The translations under genes were made by a program, and so were the position numbers. Positions 57,701 to 64,000 of a stretch of DNA of 64,000 nt are shown piece after piece. The notes beneath the pieces are model-generated. The model was not told where the DNA came from and made no database searches. It worked only from the letters and a program-made list of their open reading frames with translations. Position 1 is the stretch's first letter. Each line of letters starts with the position of its first letter. The stretch lies in NCBI RefSeq assembly GCF_006716565.1, contig NZ_VFPG01000001.1, positions 1 to 64,000 of the forward strand, in the 5' to 3' direction. Source of the DNA: Nocardia bhagyanarayanae. Its GTDB lineage: Bacteria; Actinomycetota; Actinomycetes; Mycobacteriales; Mycobacteriaceae.

Positions 57701-58889
57701 CAACGGCCGCTTCGACACGGTCGGCCTCACCTTTCCCGACCCGGCCGCCGCCGAAAACGCCTTCTTCCGGATGAAATCCACCTGCGCGGCGGCGAAATAC
57801 GCCGAATCCGATCCGTGGTATCTGCCCGGCCGTGCGGCGATCATGCGCACCTTCTACCGGCCCGACGCCGACAGCGAGCACCTGGTCGCCTTCGACCGGC
57901 GACGGTTCGCGGTGGACCCGGAACTCGCCTCGGCTCACGAACGCCGCGAGCTGGAGTTGTATCGCGACGGTGCGGCGCTGTCCACCTTGGAGTGGGTGAC
58001 CTGGGCCGGCTATCGAGTACGCGAGGAACTGACCGTCGCCGAATGGGTTCGCGCTCGCATCCGCGACGACGATCGCGACGCGGCATGGCATGTCGCCGCC
58101 CTCGGCGAGATCGCCGAATACCTGGCGGCACAGGGATTCACCGCACATTCGCCCGGTCTCCACGGGTTCATGGCGGAAGTCGGCCCGCCCGCCCCAGCCG
58201 AGGACATCGACGCCCTCGAAGCCGAACTCACGGCACCGCTGCCCGCGAGTCTGCGCGCGCTCTGGCAGCGCATCGGCTACGCCGAGTGGCGGATCGGCGA
58301 GACCGGGCTGCGACTTCTGGGCCCCGCCGAGGTACGGCGGGAACGGGGACGCATGCGCAAACTCGGGGCGAAGTACACGGCCGCGCTGGACCGTGACGAG
58401 CGACTCGAGTGGGATCCCGTGCTGTCGACCTCGAGCGCGCTGGTGGTCGGCCGCGACGGGTCGGTCGACACCATGTTCTCCGATGTGTCACCGAGTTCCG
58501 ACGACCGGGTCTTCACGCACTTGGACGCGCATCCGGCCTACTCGTGGTGGGAGAAGTCGCTGTCCTGGATCCTCGCGACCTCGTTCCTGAGCCTCTTCGC
58601 CGACCACCTCGAACAGGCCGCGCCCGAAACCACGATGCTCTTCGGCGGCCAGCGGCGCGGCCCGGGACTCACCCGCCGGTACTTCGAGGCCGCCGGGCCC
58701 AACGGCACCAAGTTCTGGGAGATCGTCACCGATCCCGGCCTCGACACCGTCGCCACACGGCACGGTAGAGAAGGCAGTGTGGGCACGGTCAACACCAAGC
58801 GCTACGGCGACCCGGCCAAGGCGGCCGCCAAGGCCGCGAAAACGATTGCCGCCAAACAGAAGAGCGGATACGAGGAGACCGACGGCTGA
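54759..58889 (+). CDS. Giant HEAT-like protein with SUKH-like and WGR-like C-terminus
   Basis: A 1376-residue protein starting MDLHLSASRYFGVPVPARV; AGAGAG precedes the ATG. Residues about 130-800 are rich in helical, HEAT-like repeats. A middle block (about 870-1130) has no match that I know. Residues about 1145-1290 resemble a SMI1/KNR4 (SUKH) domain (PAEDIDALEAELTAPLPASL, LRALWQRIG). The C-terminus (about 1300-1376) resembles a WGR domain, with RHGREGSVG (1334 onwards) standing for the WGR-I-G..G core and a GYEE tail. SUKH domains are common in immunity proteins and WGR in DNA-repair or conflict proteins. No signal peptide or membrane helix is seen. Function unknown. Confidence 0.85.
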   Translation: MDLHLSASRYFGVPVPARVADAIDARLLEYWAGDRGPLVDAHLAINYPYFGAIDKSLSGFVVIDDEGDDYTLLDLRGGGRVWWQSHETREIELWFGSFDDWLAYRDELERAEANDEDERSRFDIRDSFRPASFAADAGPGPTSAELAERYQWLVWLLAQPLLRDGKPMQSAEDLASSAAGHFTHHWRATDAQQVLEVELPLLHRDPHLAIYWLLHTGLLAQDDDRERVLAEIGRAGERPELLDAFVASFGTLAIDGDVASVPEFRVRRSLLQQFVAPDDEARTRAALTAMAMAPEHLPLARASWVNHGLDDGTLTAEQVGAALDRMPVTTGTELLRAEADRRAGREHSPAADTLVRLLSASADAWTIRVWALSVVTPLVRDGAALAAAAGELLGKDPYSRACLIALRRAHKLCETEPVLTRAELDLRWADAEMSSSYLVRLRADDYAATLAEIDGAGLSELVAQRVLLRADIDETHAEVVEWALDAMIGSAHPDRAALAATGIEHLPAEVRTRVVKGLRVDSPDSAFVPVLLRLLEHTPEPDASDIVAEMSNDELKKAVCHALAPVAHHPPVFDELLRLAAQPAPASTVEALWEQLFNSNAKQSVLPRLSPEQAARAAAAMIDTILSHPGISARNAAGHQLYRFQHSGAQDFLIAALDDYGRRYADSDPAHSAVLSHGQTVDDQLEDVVANLYSAVRNLNSEAARTALIERLFTERRSVWRMGNALGEIFSAEAHREIMGRLRERHDYRAAAHYANAVTDHVKQRWPIVELLREISGWAAPPDETDQRVFKYALVVGIVAALEADEYDLVRTAYASWESMAADAVEPDSLSRGRDWIDPLTSEDMRARLTEVLSGEADSARRALLDKGERARAAGRPLTRIGDDDLGTLAGTTVRRRLLTDRGTGEVWFLDSDGEIYAFDGFGIANKTPFQTSRIGYHGMREFLGDAREQSERALLWTASGNEFVELVRYLDRLVYRWGINNGRFDTVGLTFPDPAAAENAFFRMKSTCAAAKYAESDPWYLPGRAAIMRTFYRPDADSEHLVAFDRRRFAVDPELASAHERRELELYRDGAALSTLEWVTWAGYRVREELTVAEWVRARIRDDDRDAAWHVAALGEIAEYLAAQGFTAHSPGLHGFMAEVGPPAPAEDIDALEAELTAPLPASLRALWQRIGYAEWRIGETGLRLLGPAEVRRERGRMRKLGAKYTAALDRDERLEWDPVLSTSSALVVGRDGSVDTMFSDVSPSSDDRVFTHLDAHPAYSWWEKSLSWILATSFLSLFADHLEQAAPETTMLFGGQRRGPGLTRRYFEAAGPNGTKFWEIVTDPGLDTVATRHGREGSVGTVNTKRYGDPAKAAAKAAKTIAAKQKSGYEETDG

Positions 58890-58963
58890 GGCACGGTCGG
58901 CCGAGCAGCTCGGCGCGGCCGTCCCCCGCGCGCACCGCAGTCGGCCTTTGGCAGGATGGGCCT

Positions 58964-60094
58964 GTGCGTTCCGTGTTGCGGGTGGGGGCCGTGGTGGCCG
59001 CGATGATCGCCCTGAGTTCTTGTTATCCCGAGGATGTTCCGACGTCGGCGACTACGACCAGCTCCGCGGCGCCGACGAGCACCCTCTCGCCGGATCAGCG
59101 GCATCGGCAGGGAGCCTTGGCGGAGGGCACGCGGATGGCGGAGGTGCTCGCGCTGCCGACGGATATCGATCCGGACGTCACGGTGTACGGGCGGGCGGGG
59201 GTGTTGACGCCGGCGCTGCTGCTGGTGATGGCGGGGCACAACGACGCCATCAAGGAAGCGGCCGAGCGCAACGGGTTGCTGACCGGTTTCATAGCGCACC
59301 GCACGAACGGCGATCGGGAACGCCGAAAGGACCTGACGCACGGCGTGATGCGTTTCCCGGACGACGCGACGGCACGGCGGGCGGCCGCCGATCTGGCGGC
59401 CGCCGCGGTGCACTCTCCGGGTCTGCTCGAGTCGGTGGCGCGCACGCCCGCGCCACTTCCCGGCGCCCCGGAGTCGAGGTTCAGCCACAAGGAAGAACGG
59501 GGACGCTCGGAGGGAATGTCCTTCACCCCCTTCCGCGAGTACGTGATCTACACGTCGGTGCGGGCCGGAACACTAGATGAGGTGCAGCAATCCACGCTGC
59601 GCGCCATCGAGCTGCAGGGCCCGCTGCTCGACGGCTTCATTCCGACGCGACTGGCCGACTATCCCGACCTCCCCTACGATCCGGATGGCGTCTTCGCCCT
59701 CACCATCGGCGACGGCGACGCGCAACAGGGCGCGTATCGCCAACGTGGCGCGGTGCTCTTCGCGCAGGACCAACCGCGCGCGGCGTCCCTGTTCCGCCAG
59801 GTCGGAGTGAACGCTATGGCCAACAAAGGCACTACGGTCTACCGCACCGACGACCACTCGGGTGCGCAGCGCCTGCGCGCGGGTTTGGCGGAGATGCAGC
59901 GCGAGCACCAGCCCGCGCCGACCGCACCCGGGGTCCCGTCCTCGTCCTGCGTTTCGGATCCGGAAGGCGGTGCGAATTCGTGGTTCTGCGTCGTCGCCGC
60001 GGGTCGGTACGTAGGCGAGATCTGGGCGAAGACACAGGACGACGCGCACCGCCTGCTCGAAGAGCAGTACCGAGTGCTGCACGCCGCGAAGTAG
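58964..60094 (+). CDS. Secreted lipoprotein (DUF7373-like)
   Basis: The 376-residue precursor begins MRSVLRVGAVVAAMIALSSC: a signal peptide with the lipobox LSSC and Cys 20 as lipidation site. The mature protein has a Ser/Thr/Pro linker, then a soluble two-part domain (ADYPDLPYDPDGVFALTI, a GVFALTxG-type strand, and Cys pairs near SSCVSD and WFCVV). It resembles lipoproteins common in Nocardia; function unknown. GTG at 58964 starts it. It follows the giant gene by 74 bases on the same strand. Confidence 0.85.
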   Translation: MRSVLRVGAVVAAMIALSSCYPEDVPTSATTTSSAAPTSTLSPDQRHRQGALAEGTRMAEVLALPTDIDPDVTVYGRAGVLTPALLLVMAGHNDAIKEAAERNGLLTGFIAHRTNGDRERRKDLTHGVMRFPDDATARRAAADLAAAAVHSPGLLESVARTPAPLPGAPESRFSHKEERGRSEGMSFTPFREYVIYTSVRAGTLDEVQQSTLRAIELQGPLLDGFIPTRLADYPDLPYDPDGVFALTIGDGDAQQGAYRQRGAVLFAQDQPRAASLFRQVGVNAMANKGTTVYRTDDHSGAQRLRAGLAEMQREHQPAPTAPGVPSSSCVSDPEGGANSWFCVVAAGRYVGEIWAKTQDDAHRLLEEQYRVLHAAK

Positions 60095-60131
60095 ATCGAG
60101 TCGCACGGGCCTTTCCCGTACCCTCGCCTTC

Positions 60132-61523
60132 ATGAGCTGTTGCGGACCGTCGCGCCGGACATTGCTCGGCGCGATGGCCTCCGCGGCACTGCTTTCCGCG
60201 CTGCCCGCGAGTCGCGTAACGGCGCAGTCCGTCTCACCGGTGGCGACGGATTTGGAAGTGGTCACGGTTACCGATCAATCGGTTGTGCTGACTTGGACGA
60301 CCGTGGCGGCGGACGAGTCGGGAAGACTGGTGCCCGTTCCATCCGACGCCGAAGTGCGCTTGGGCGCAGCGGATTCCGTGCGGGGCCCGGTGCCGGTCTT
60401 CGCCGATCCCGAGCGAACCCCGTTCCACTACGCGGAGATCGGCGGTTTGGAGCCGGGGCGACGCTACCGTTTCGAAGCATGGTCGCAGGGTGCGCGGGCG
60501 ACGCCCGCTCTCTCGCTGACGACACTCACGCCCGGAACACCGGAAACCACGGGCGAATTCACCACCCTGCTGCCACCGCCGGGCCGCCTGTTGCGCACCA
60601 TCGCGCTGGCCAACGACGTGCACTACGGCGAGACGGTGAGCGGTCTGGTGGTCGGCGGGTTCCCGCCCGGGTTCCGCCAGCTCGCCGGGCTGCCGCCCTA
60701 CCCGGAAGTCATGCTGGACGCGCTGCTGGACGACCTGCGGGCCAGGGAAGTGGACCGGCTGGTCGTCGCGGGTGACCTGACCAGCGAGGCGACGCCGGAG
60801 GAATCGCGCGGCGTCCGCGCCCGGCTGGACACCTGGGGTGCGCTCGGCACCGACTACCTGGTGACGAGGGGCAATCACGACCGCCCGCACGTCGGCTACC
60901 AGGGCTGCACGCATCTGGGCGAACACCGCGACTGCTGGGGCGACAACTTCCTGCCTCCGCAGCAACTGGTCGAGCACGAGGTCGGCGGGCTGCGCCTGCT
61001 CGGCGTGGACACCAGCGAACTCGACGGCTCGGGCGGCCGCATCGATCGACCGCAGTTCGATCGCCTTGCCGAGGTGCTGCGCGCCGATCCGGACCGCCCG
61101 ACCCTGGTCTTCGGCCACCACCCGGTGACCCGCGAGTCCGGGCTGACCAACACCGCGGGGCCCGGCTTCGTCCTCAACGGTCCGGACAGCGCGGAGCTCC
61201 AGCACGACTACGAGCGCGCGCCCGGCGTCTTCCTGCACCACAGCGGCCACACCCACCGCAACCGGCGAACCCGCCCGGACGCGAACATCGCGGTGGAATT
61301 CCTCGAGGTGGCCGCGGTGAAGGAGTATCCGGGCGGCTACAGCCTGCTCCGCGTGTACGAGGGCGGCTACATGGTGAACTTCTACAAGACGCGCGCCGAG
61401 AGCGCCCGGCGCTGGAGCAGCACCACCCGCGGCGAATACTTCGGCCTCTTGCCCGACTACACCTTCGGTACGTTCGCCGATCGCAATCACGTTGTCCTGC
61501 GCGACTTTTCCGGCCTCAGCTGA
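60132..61523 (+). CDS. Tat-exported metallophosphoesterase
   Basis: The 463-residue precursor starts with a twin-arginine signal (SRRTLLGAMASAALLSAL), then a fibronectin-III-like domain (about 38-135) and a calcineurin-like phosphoesterase: ALANDVHYGE, LVVAGDLTSEATPEE, LVTRGNHDRPH, LVFGHHPVTRE, LHHSGHTHRNRR. It hydrolyses phosphomono- or diesters outside the cytoplasm; substrate unknown. A 15-bp-stem hairpin follows. Confidence 0.92.
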   Translation: MSCCGPSRRTLLGAMASAALLSALPASRVTAQSVSPVATDLEVVTVTDQSVVLTWTTVAADESGRLVPVPSDAEVRLGAADSVRGPVPVFADPERTPFHYAEIGGLEPGRRYRFEAWSQGARATPALSLTTLTPGTPETTGEFTTLLPPPGRLLRTIALANDVHYGETVSGLVVGGFPPGFRQLAGLPPYPEVMLDALLDDLRAREVDRLVVAGDLTSEATPEESRGVRARLDTWGALGTDYLVTRGNHDRPHVGYQGCTHLGEHRDCWGDNFLPPQQLVEHEVGGLRLLGVDTSELDGSGGRIDRPQFDRLAEVLRADPDRPTLVFGHHPVTRESGLTNTAGPGFVLNGPDSAELQHDYERAPGVFLHHSGHTHRNRRTRPDANIAVEFLEVAAVKEYPGGYSLLRVYEGGYMVNFYKTRAESARRWSSTTRGEYFGLLPDYTFGTFADRNHVVLRDFSGLS

Positions 61524-61548
61524 AGCTACCGGCACCGCGGACGGCGAA

Positions 61549-61599
61549 CGTCGACGCCCCGGTCCGGCGGTGGCGTAACACCGAACCGGGGCGTCGACG
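61549..61599. terminator. Terminator between the phosphoesterase gene and tRNA-Cys
   Basis: A perfect 15-bp stem (CGTCGACGCCCCGGT) encloses 21 bases between two convergent genes and can serve both. Confidence 0.85.
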
Positions 61600-61620
61600 A
61601 CCGGCGCACCCCTTGCTTGG

Positions 61621-61692
61621 AGCGAGCGGCGGGAATTGAACCCGCGTAAACGGCTTTGCAGACCGTTGCCTCAACCACTCAGCCACGCCCGC
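61621..61692 (-). tRNA. tRNA-Cys (anticodon GCA)
   Basis: On the minus strand: acceptor GCGGGCG/CGCTCGC (one G-U), anticodon loop CTGCAAA giving GCA, T-arm GCGGG TTCAATT CCCGC. Length 72 including the discriminator base. Confidence 0.93.
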
Positions 61693-61824
61693 CTCGCCTT
61701 CGAGAATGCCGGGCCGGGCACCGAGCGACCAGACTTGGGCTCGAGCTGATTCGAAAGCGCGCCCGACCCCGGCGCGGGTGATAGAACGTCGGCGCACGAC
61801 ACGGAAACGGCCGCTCGGCATGGA

Positions 61825-62385
61825 ATGATCGAGGACATGTCTCGGCCACGCCCGCTCCCAGTCGACCCGATCGAGGAGGCCCACCGCCAGTGGGTCGGCC
61901 ACGGCTGGGGCGATGTCGCCGACGGCATGGCGGCGGTGACGTCGCTGGTCCGCGCCCAGCAGATCGTGATGGCCCGGGTGGACGAGGCACTGAAACCGAC
62001 CGGTCTGACCTTCTCCCGGTACGAGCTGTTGATGCTGCTCAGCTTCAGCAAGACCGGCGCGCTGCCGATGGCGAAGGCCAGCGCCCGCCTGCAAGTGCAC
62101 CCGACCAGCGTCACCAACACCGTCGATCGCCTGGAGGCGGCCCGACTCGTGGAACGGGTGCCGCACCCCAGCGATCGCCGCGCCACCCTGATCGAGATCA
62201 CCGACGCCGGAAGGGAATTGGTCGCCGAGGCGACCAAGGAGCTGAACACGAAGGTGTTCGCCCAGCCCGGCCTGCCCCCGCAGCGACTGCACACGCTGTT
62301 GCAGCTGCTCGCGGAATTCCGGCATGCCGCGGGCGACTTCGACACCGGGGGCGCGCCCGCGCGCTGGAACACCCGCGATCGCTGA
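61825..62385 (+). CDS. MarR-family transcriptional regulator
   Basis: The 186-residue protein has the MarR winged-helix core: LTFSRYELLMLLSFSKTGAL, MAKASARLQVHPTSVTNTVDRLEAA (recognition helix) and the wing LVERVPHPSDRRATLIEITDAG. Long N-terminal helices (about 15-60) form the dimer. The target and ligand are unknown; there is no adjacent divergent gene to guess from. ATG at 61825 or 61837 could start it. It is transcribed away from the tRNA-Cys gene. Confidence 0.92.
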   Translation: MIEDMSRPRPLPVDPIEEAHRQWVGHGWGDVADGMAAVTSLVRAQQIVMARVDEALKPTGLTFSRYELLMLLSFSKTGALPMAKASARLQVHPTSVTNTVDRLEAARLVERVPHPSDRRATLIEITDAGRELVAEATKELNTKVFAQPGLPPQRLHTLLQLLAEFRHAAGDFDTGGAPARWNTRDR

Positions 62386-62514
62386 ACTTCGGTACGTACC
62401 TGTCGGTCTCGTACACCACGCGAGCGACCGCCTCGTAACGTTCCGGCATCCAACTAGCGAATCGGCGGCTGTGTTGCCTTGGCAGCGGACGGGAAAAGGT
62501 CCACCATGTAATCC

Positions 62515-63573
62515 ATGGTGCTGGTCTTGGGGGTATCGGCGGGCGCTGGTGGCGCGCGGGCGATGTTGACTCATTCCGATCAGCCGCACCTGCCGCCGAT
62601 CGATCGTTGCCATGTACCTCGCCGCGCGGGCGGTGGCGTCGAGGAGGCCGTGTTCGAGGCGATCCGCCGAATGTCCCGTTCAGCCCAGCTTCGGGACGAG
62701 CTGATCACCGGGACCGCGGTCACCTGCCGCTGCCCGCTGCACGCCGACTCCATCCGTGCCGCGGCGGGTCGCACCCGACTCACCATCGTCGACGAGCCGC
62801 TCGCCCAGCTGCGGTACCTGCGCTTCACCGGAAGGCTGCCGGAGTCGGGCACGGTGATTCTCTACGACCTCGGCAGCTCCGGGCTGACGGTCACGCACGC
62901 CGACTGCCGCACCGACACCATCCTTTCCAGCAAACGCAGCACGGTGCTCGGCGGCGACGGCTACGACGCGCTGCTGCGCTGGCAACTGGCCCGCGGCGGG
63001 GTGCTCACCGACCGGCTGACCAGCCGGCGCCATCGCGAGGCGCTCAGCAGCGCGCGGGTGGTCACCGCGACCGATGTCGGCTCCGGCGGCCGCGCCGTGG
63101 TGACCCGCAGCGACCTGGCCGAACTGTGCGCGGCCGGCATCCACCATTCGGCGTCCTTCGTCCGCCAGCTCATCGAGGAGGGCGGGGTGCGCCCGGAGGC
63201 GCTGGTGCTACTCGGCGGCTGCACCCGCAGCCCGAGCGTGCGCGCCGAACTGGCCGGACTCGTCGATCTGCCGGTGGTCTACGACCCGGAGCCGGAGTAC
63301 GTCTCGGCCCGCGGCGCGTTGCTGCTCGCCGCCGAACGCCCGTCCGGCGACGTGCGGATGACGCGGCTGCGAGCGGGCGCGACGCTGTACCGGCCCGCTA
63401 CCGCGGGCGTCGACCGTCGGAAGGTCATCGCGGCCGTGGCGGTCACCGCGACGCTCGGTGCGACGATCGCCGGTCTGCTCGCGGTGGAACGGAATTCGGC
63501 GCGACCACCGCACGGCGGAACCGCGCCGACGCAGATCGAACTGCGCACCACCCCGGAGCTGTCTGGCAACTGA
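62515..63573 (+). CDS. Hsp70/actin-fold protein with C-terminal membrane anchor
   Basis: The 352-residue protein has parts of an actin/Hsp70 ATPase fold: a divergent phosphate loop in LVLGVSAGAGGARAML, the phosphate-2 loop VILYDLGSSGLTVTHAD, and the adenosine motif LVLLGGCTRSPSVRAEL. There is no substrate-binding domain. A membrane helix (about 304-325) near the end and a short tail follow. Similar DnaK-like membrane proteins are common in Nocardia and mycobacteria; the role is unknown. It follows the MarR gene by about 130 bases. Confidence 0.8.
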   Translation: MVLVLGVSAGAGGARAMLTHSDQPHLPPIDRCHVPRRAGGGVEEAVFEAIRRMSRSAQLRDELITGTAVTCRCPLHADSIRAAAGRTRLTIVDEPLAQLRYLRFTGRLPESGTVILYDLGSSGLTVTHADCRTDTILSSKRSTVLGGDGYDALLRWQLARGGVLTDRLTSRRHREALSSARVVTATDVGSGGRAVVTRSDLAELCAAGIHHSASFVRQLIEEGGVRPEALVLLGGCTRSPSVRAELAGLVDLPVVYDPEPEYVSARGALLLAAERPSGDVRMTRLRAGATLYRPATAGVDRRKVIAAVAVTATLGATIAGLLAVERNSARPPHGGTAPTQIELRTTPELSGN

Positions 63574-63646
63574 GGCCGGAGCCCGCCACATCCCGTTGGC
63601 TAGCATGGCGCGAGAACCACAAGCGCACGACTACGGGGGTGTACAC

Positions 63647-64000
63647 ATGGCATTCGCCGCCGCAAGAACCATGCTCACGACCGGATTCGGGGTCCTGATG
63701 TCGCATCGTGCCCTTCGCGCGTTTCCGGCGCGGTCGGCTGTCATCGGGGCGGTCGTGATGGGCGCGCCGATGCTGTTGGTCGGCGCGGACGTCGCCGACG
63801 GAACCTCGGCGACGCCGTTACTGCTGGTGGGCGTCGCCTATCTGCTGACGATGATCGTCACCACGTTCGGCAATGCCGCGCTCATCGCACAGACCGACAT
63901 CGTGATGCGCGGCGGGTACCCCAGCGCGGCCGAGGGCAGGCGGGCGGCGCGGGCACGGTGGGCCGCGCTCCTGTTGTGGGCGCTCGCCGCGGCGACCGTG
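63647..64000 (+). CDS. Membrane protein, cut by the right edge (DUF6159-like)
   Basis: From ATG 63647 (GGGGGTG upstream) 118 codons run to the window end. Two or three hydrophobic segments are visible (AVIGAVVMGAPMLLVGADV; TPLLLVGVAYLLTMIVTTF; AALLLWALAAATV). The stretch FGNAALIAQTDIVMRGG followed by SAAEGRRAARARW resembles DUF6159-type membrane proteins; the match is by pattern only. Confidence 0.65.
   Translation, partial: MAFAAARTMLTTGFGVLMSHRALRAFPARSAVIGAVVMGAPMLLVGADVADGTSATPLLLVGVAYLLTMIVTTFGNAALIAQTDIVMRGGYPSAAEGRRAARARWAALLLWALAAATV

Overview
The window is high-G+C chromosomal DNA from a mycolic-acid actinobacterium, most likely Nocardia. This rests on three observations: an rRNA operon whose 16S-23S spacer carries no tRNA, actinobacterial signature genes (NucS, GlgE, DUF2550, DUF3817), and gene order that closely parallels the argS-to-glgP segment of Mycobacterium tuberculosis as I remember it. 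The genus is inferred; no database search was run. REGION 1 (1-5327, mostly minus strand): a cut-off gene at the left edge, a SUMF1-domain protein followed by a membrane Ser/Thr kinase, a RidA protein, a DoxX membrane protein with a palindromic upstream site, and a purine permease of the NCS2/AzgA type. REGION 2 (5475-14683): the alpha-glucan block. glgP (minus) and the coupled glgE-glgB pair (plus) diverge, but between them sit a degenerate ~23-bp repeat array, a VOC protein and a divergent TetR regulator sharing two operator-like palindromes, and a LysE exporter. REGION 3 (14814-21869): a CnoX/YbbN-like thioredoxin-TPR protein, a DUF3817 protein, acetyl-CoA acetyltransferase, methylmalonyl-CoA epimerase, a DivIVA-like coiled-coil protein, a small CxxC/HxxC protein, an EEP-fold nuclease/phosphatase, NucS and an anchored LppU-like protein. 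REGION 4 (22027-29771): a complete minus-strand rrn operon (16S-23S-5S) with promoter candidates, processing stems and terminator, then murA and the PduO-type cobalamin adenosyltransferase gene. REGION 5 (29867-38338): DUF2550 protein and the full F-type ATP synthase operon (atpI-like, B, E, F, H, A, G, D, C) closed by an 18-bp-stem terminator. REGION 6 (38350-46569): decaprenyl-phosphate GlcNAc-1-phosphate transferase, threonylcarbamoyl-AMP synthase, prmC, prfA, rpmE, a small membrane protein, rho, thrB. REGION 7 (46595-52185): thrC, hom, lysA, argS; together with thrB this is a tightly coupled aspartate-family biosynthesis operon with ATGA overlaps. REGION 8 (52297-64000, mostly plus strand): a DUF3105/DUF305 envelope pair, tRNA-Arg(CCG), a very large HEAT-SUKH-WGR-like protein, a lipoprotein, a Tat-exported metallophosphoesterase, tRNA-Cys(GCA, minus), a MarR regulator, a membrane-anchored Hsp70-like protein, and a membrane protein cut by the right edge. 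Most of the window is conserved housekeeping DNA. The accessory and least understood parts are the insert between glgP and glgE (8085-10466), the stretch from the tRNA-Arg to the giant WGR/SUKH protein (54129-58889), and the genes beyond it.
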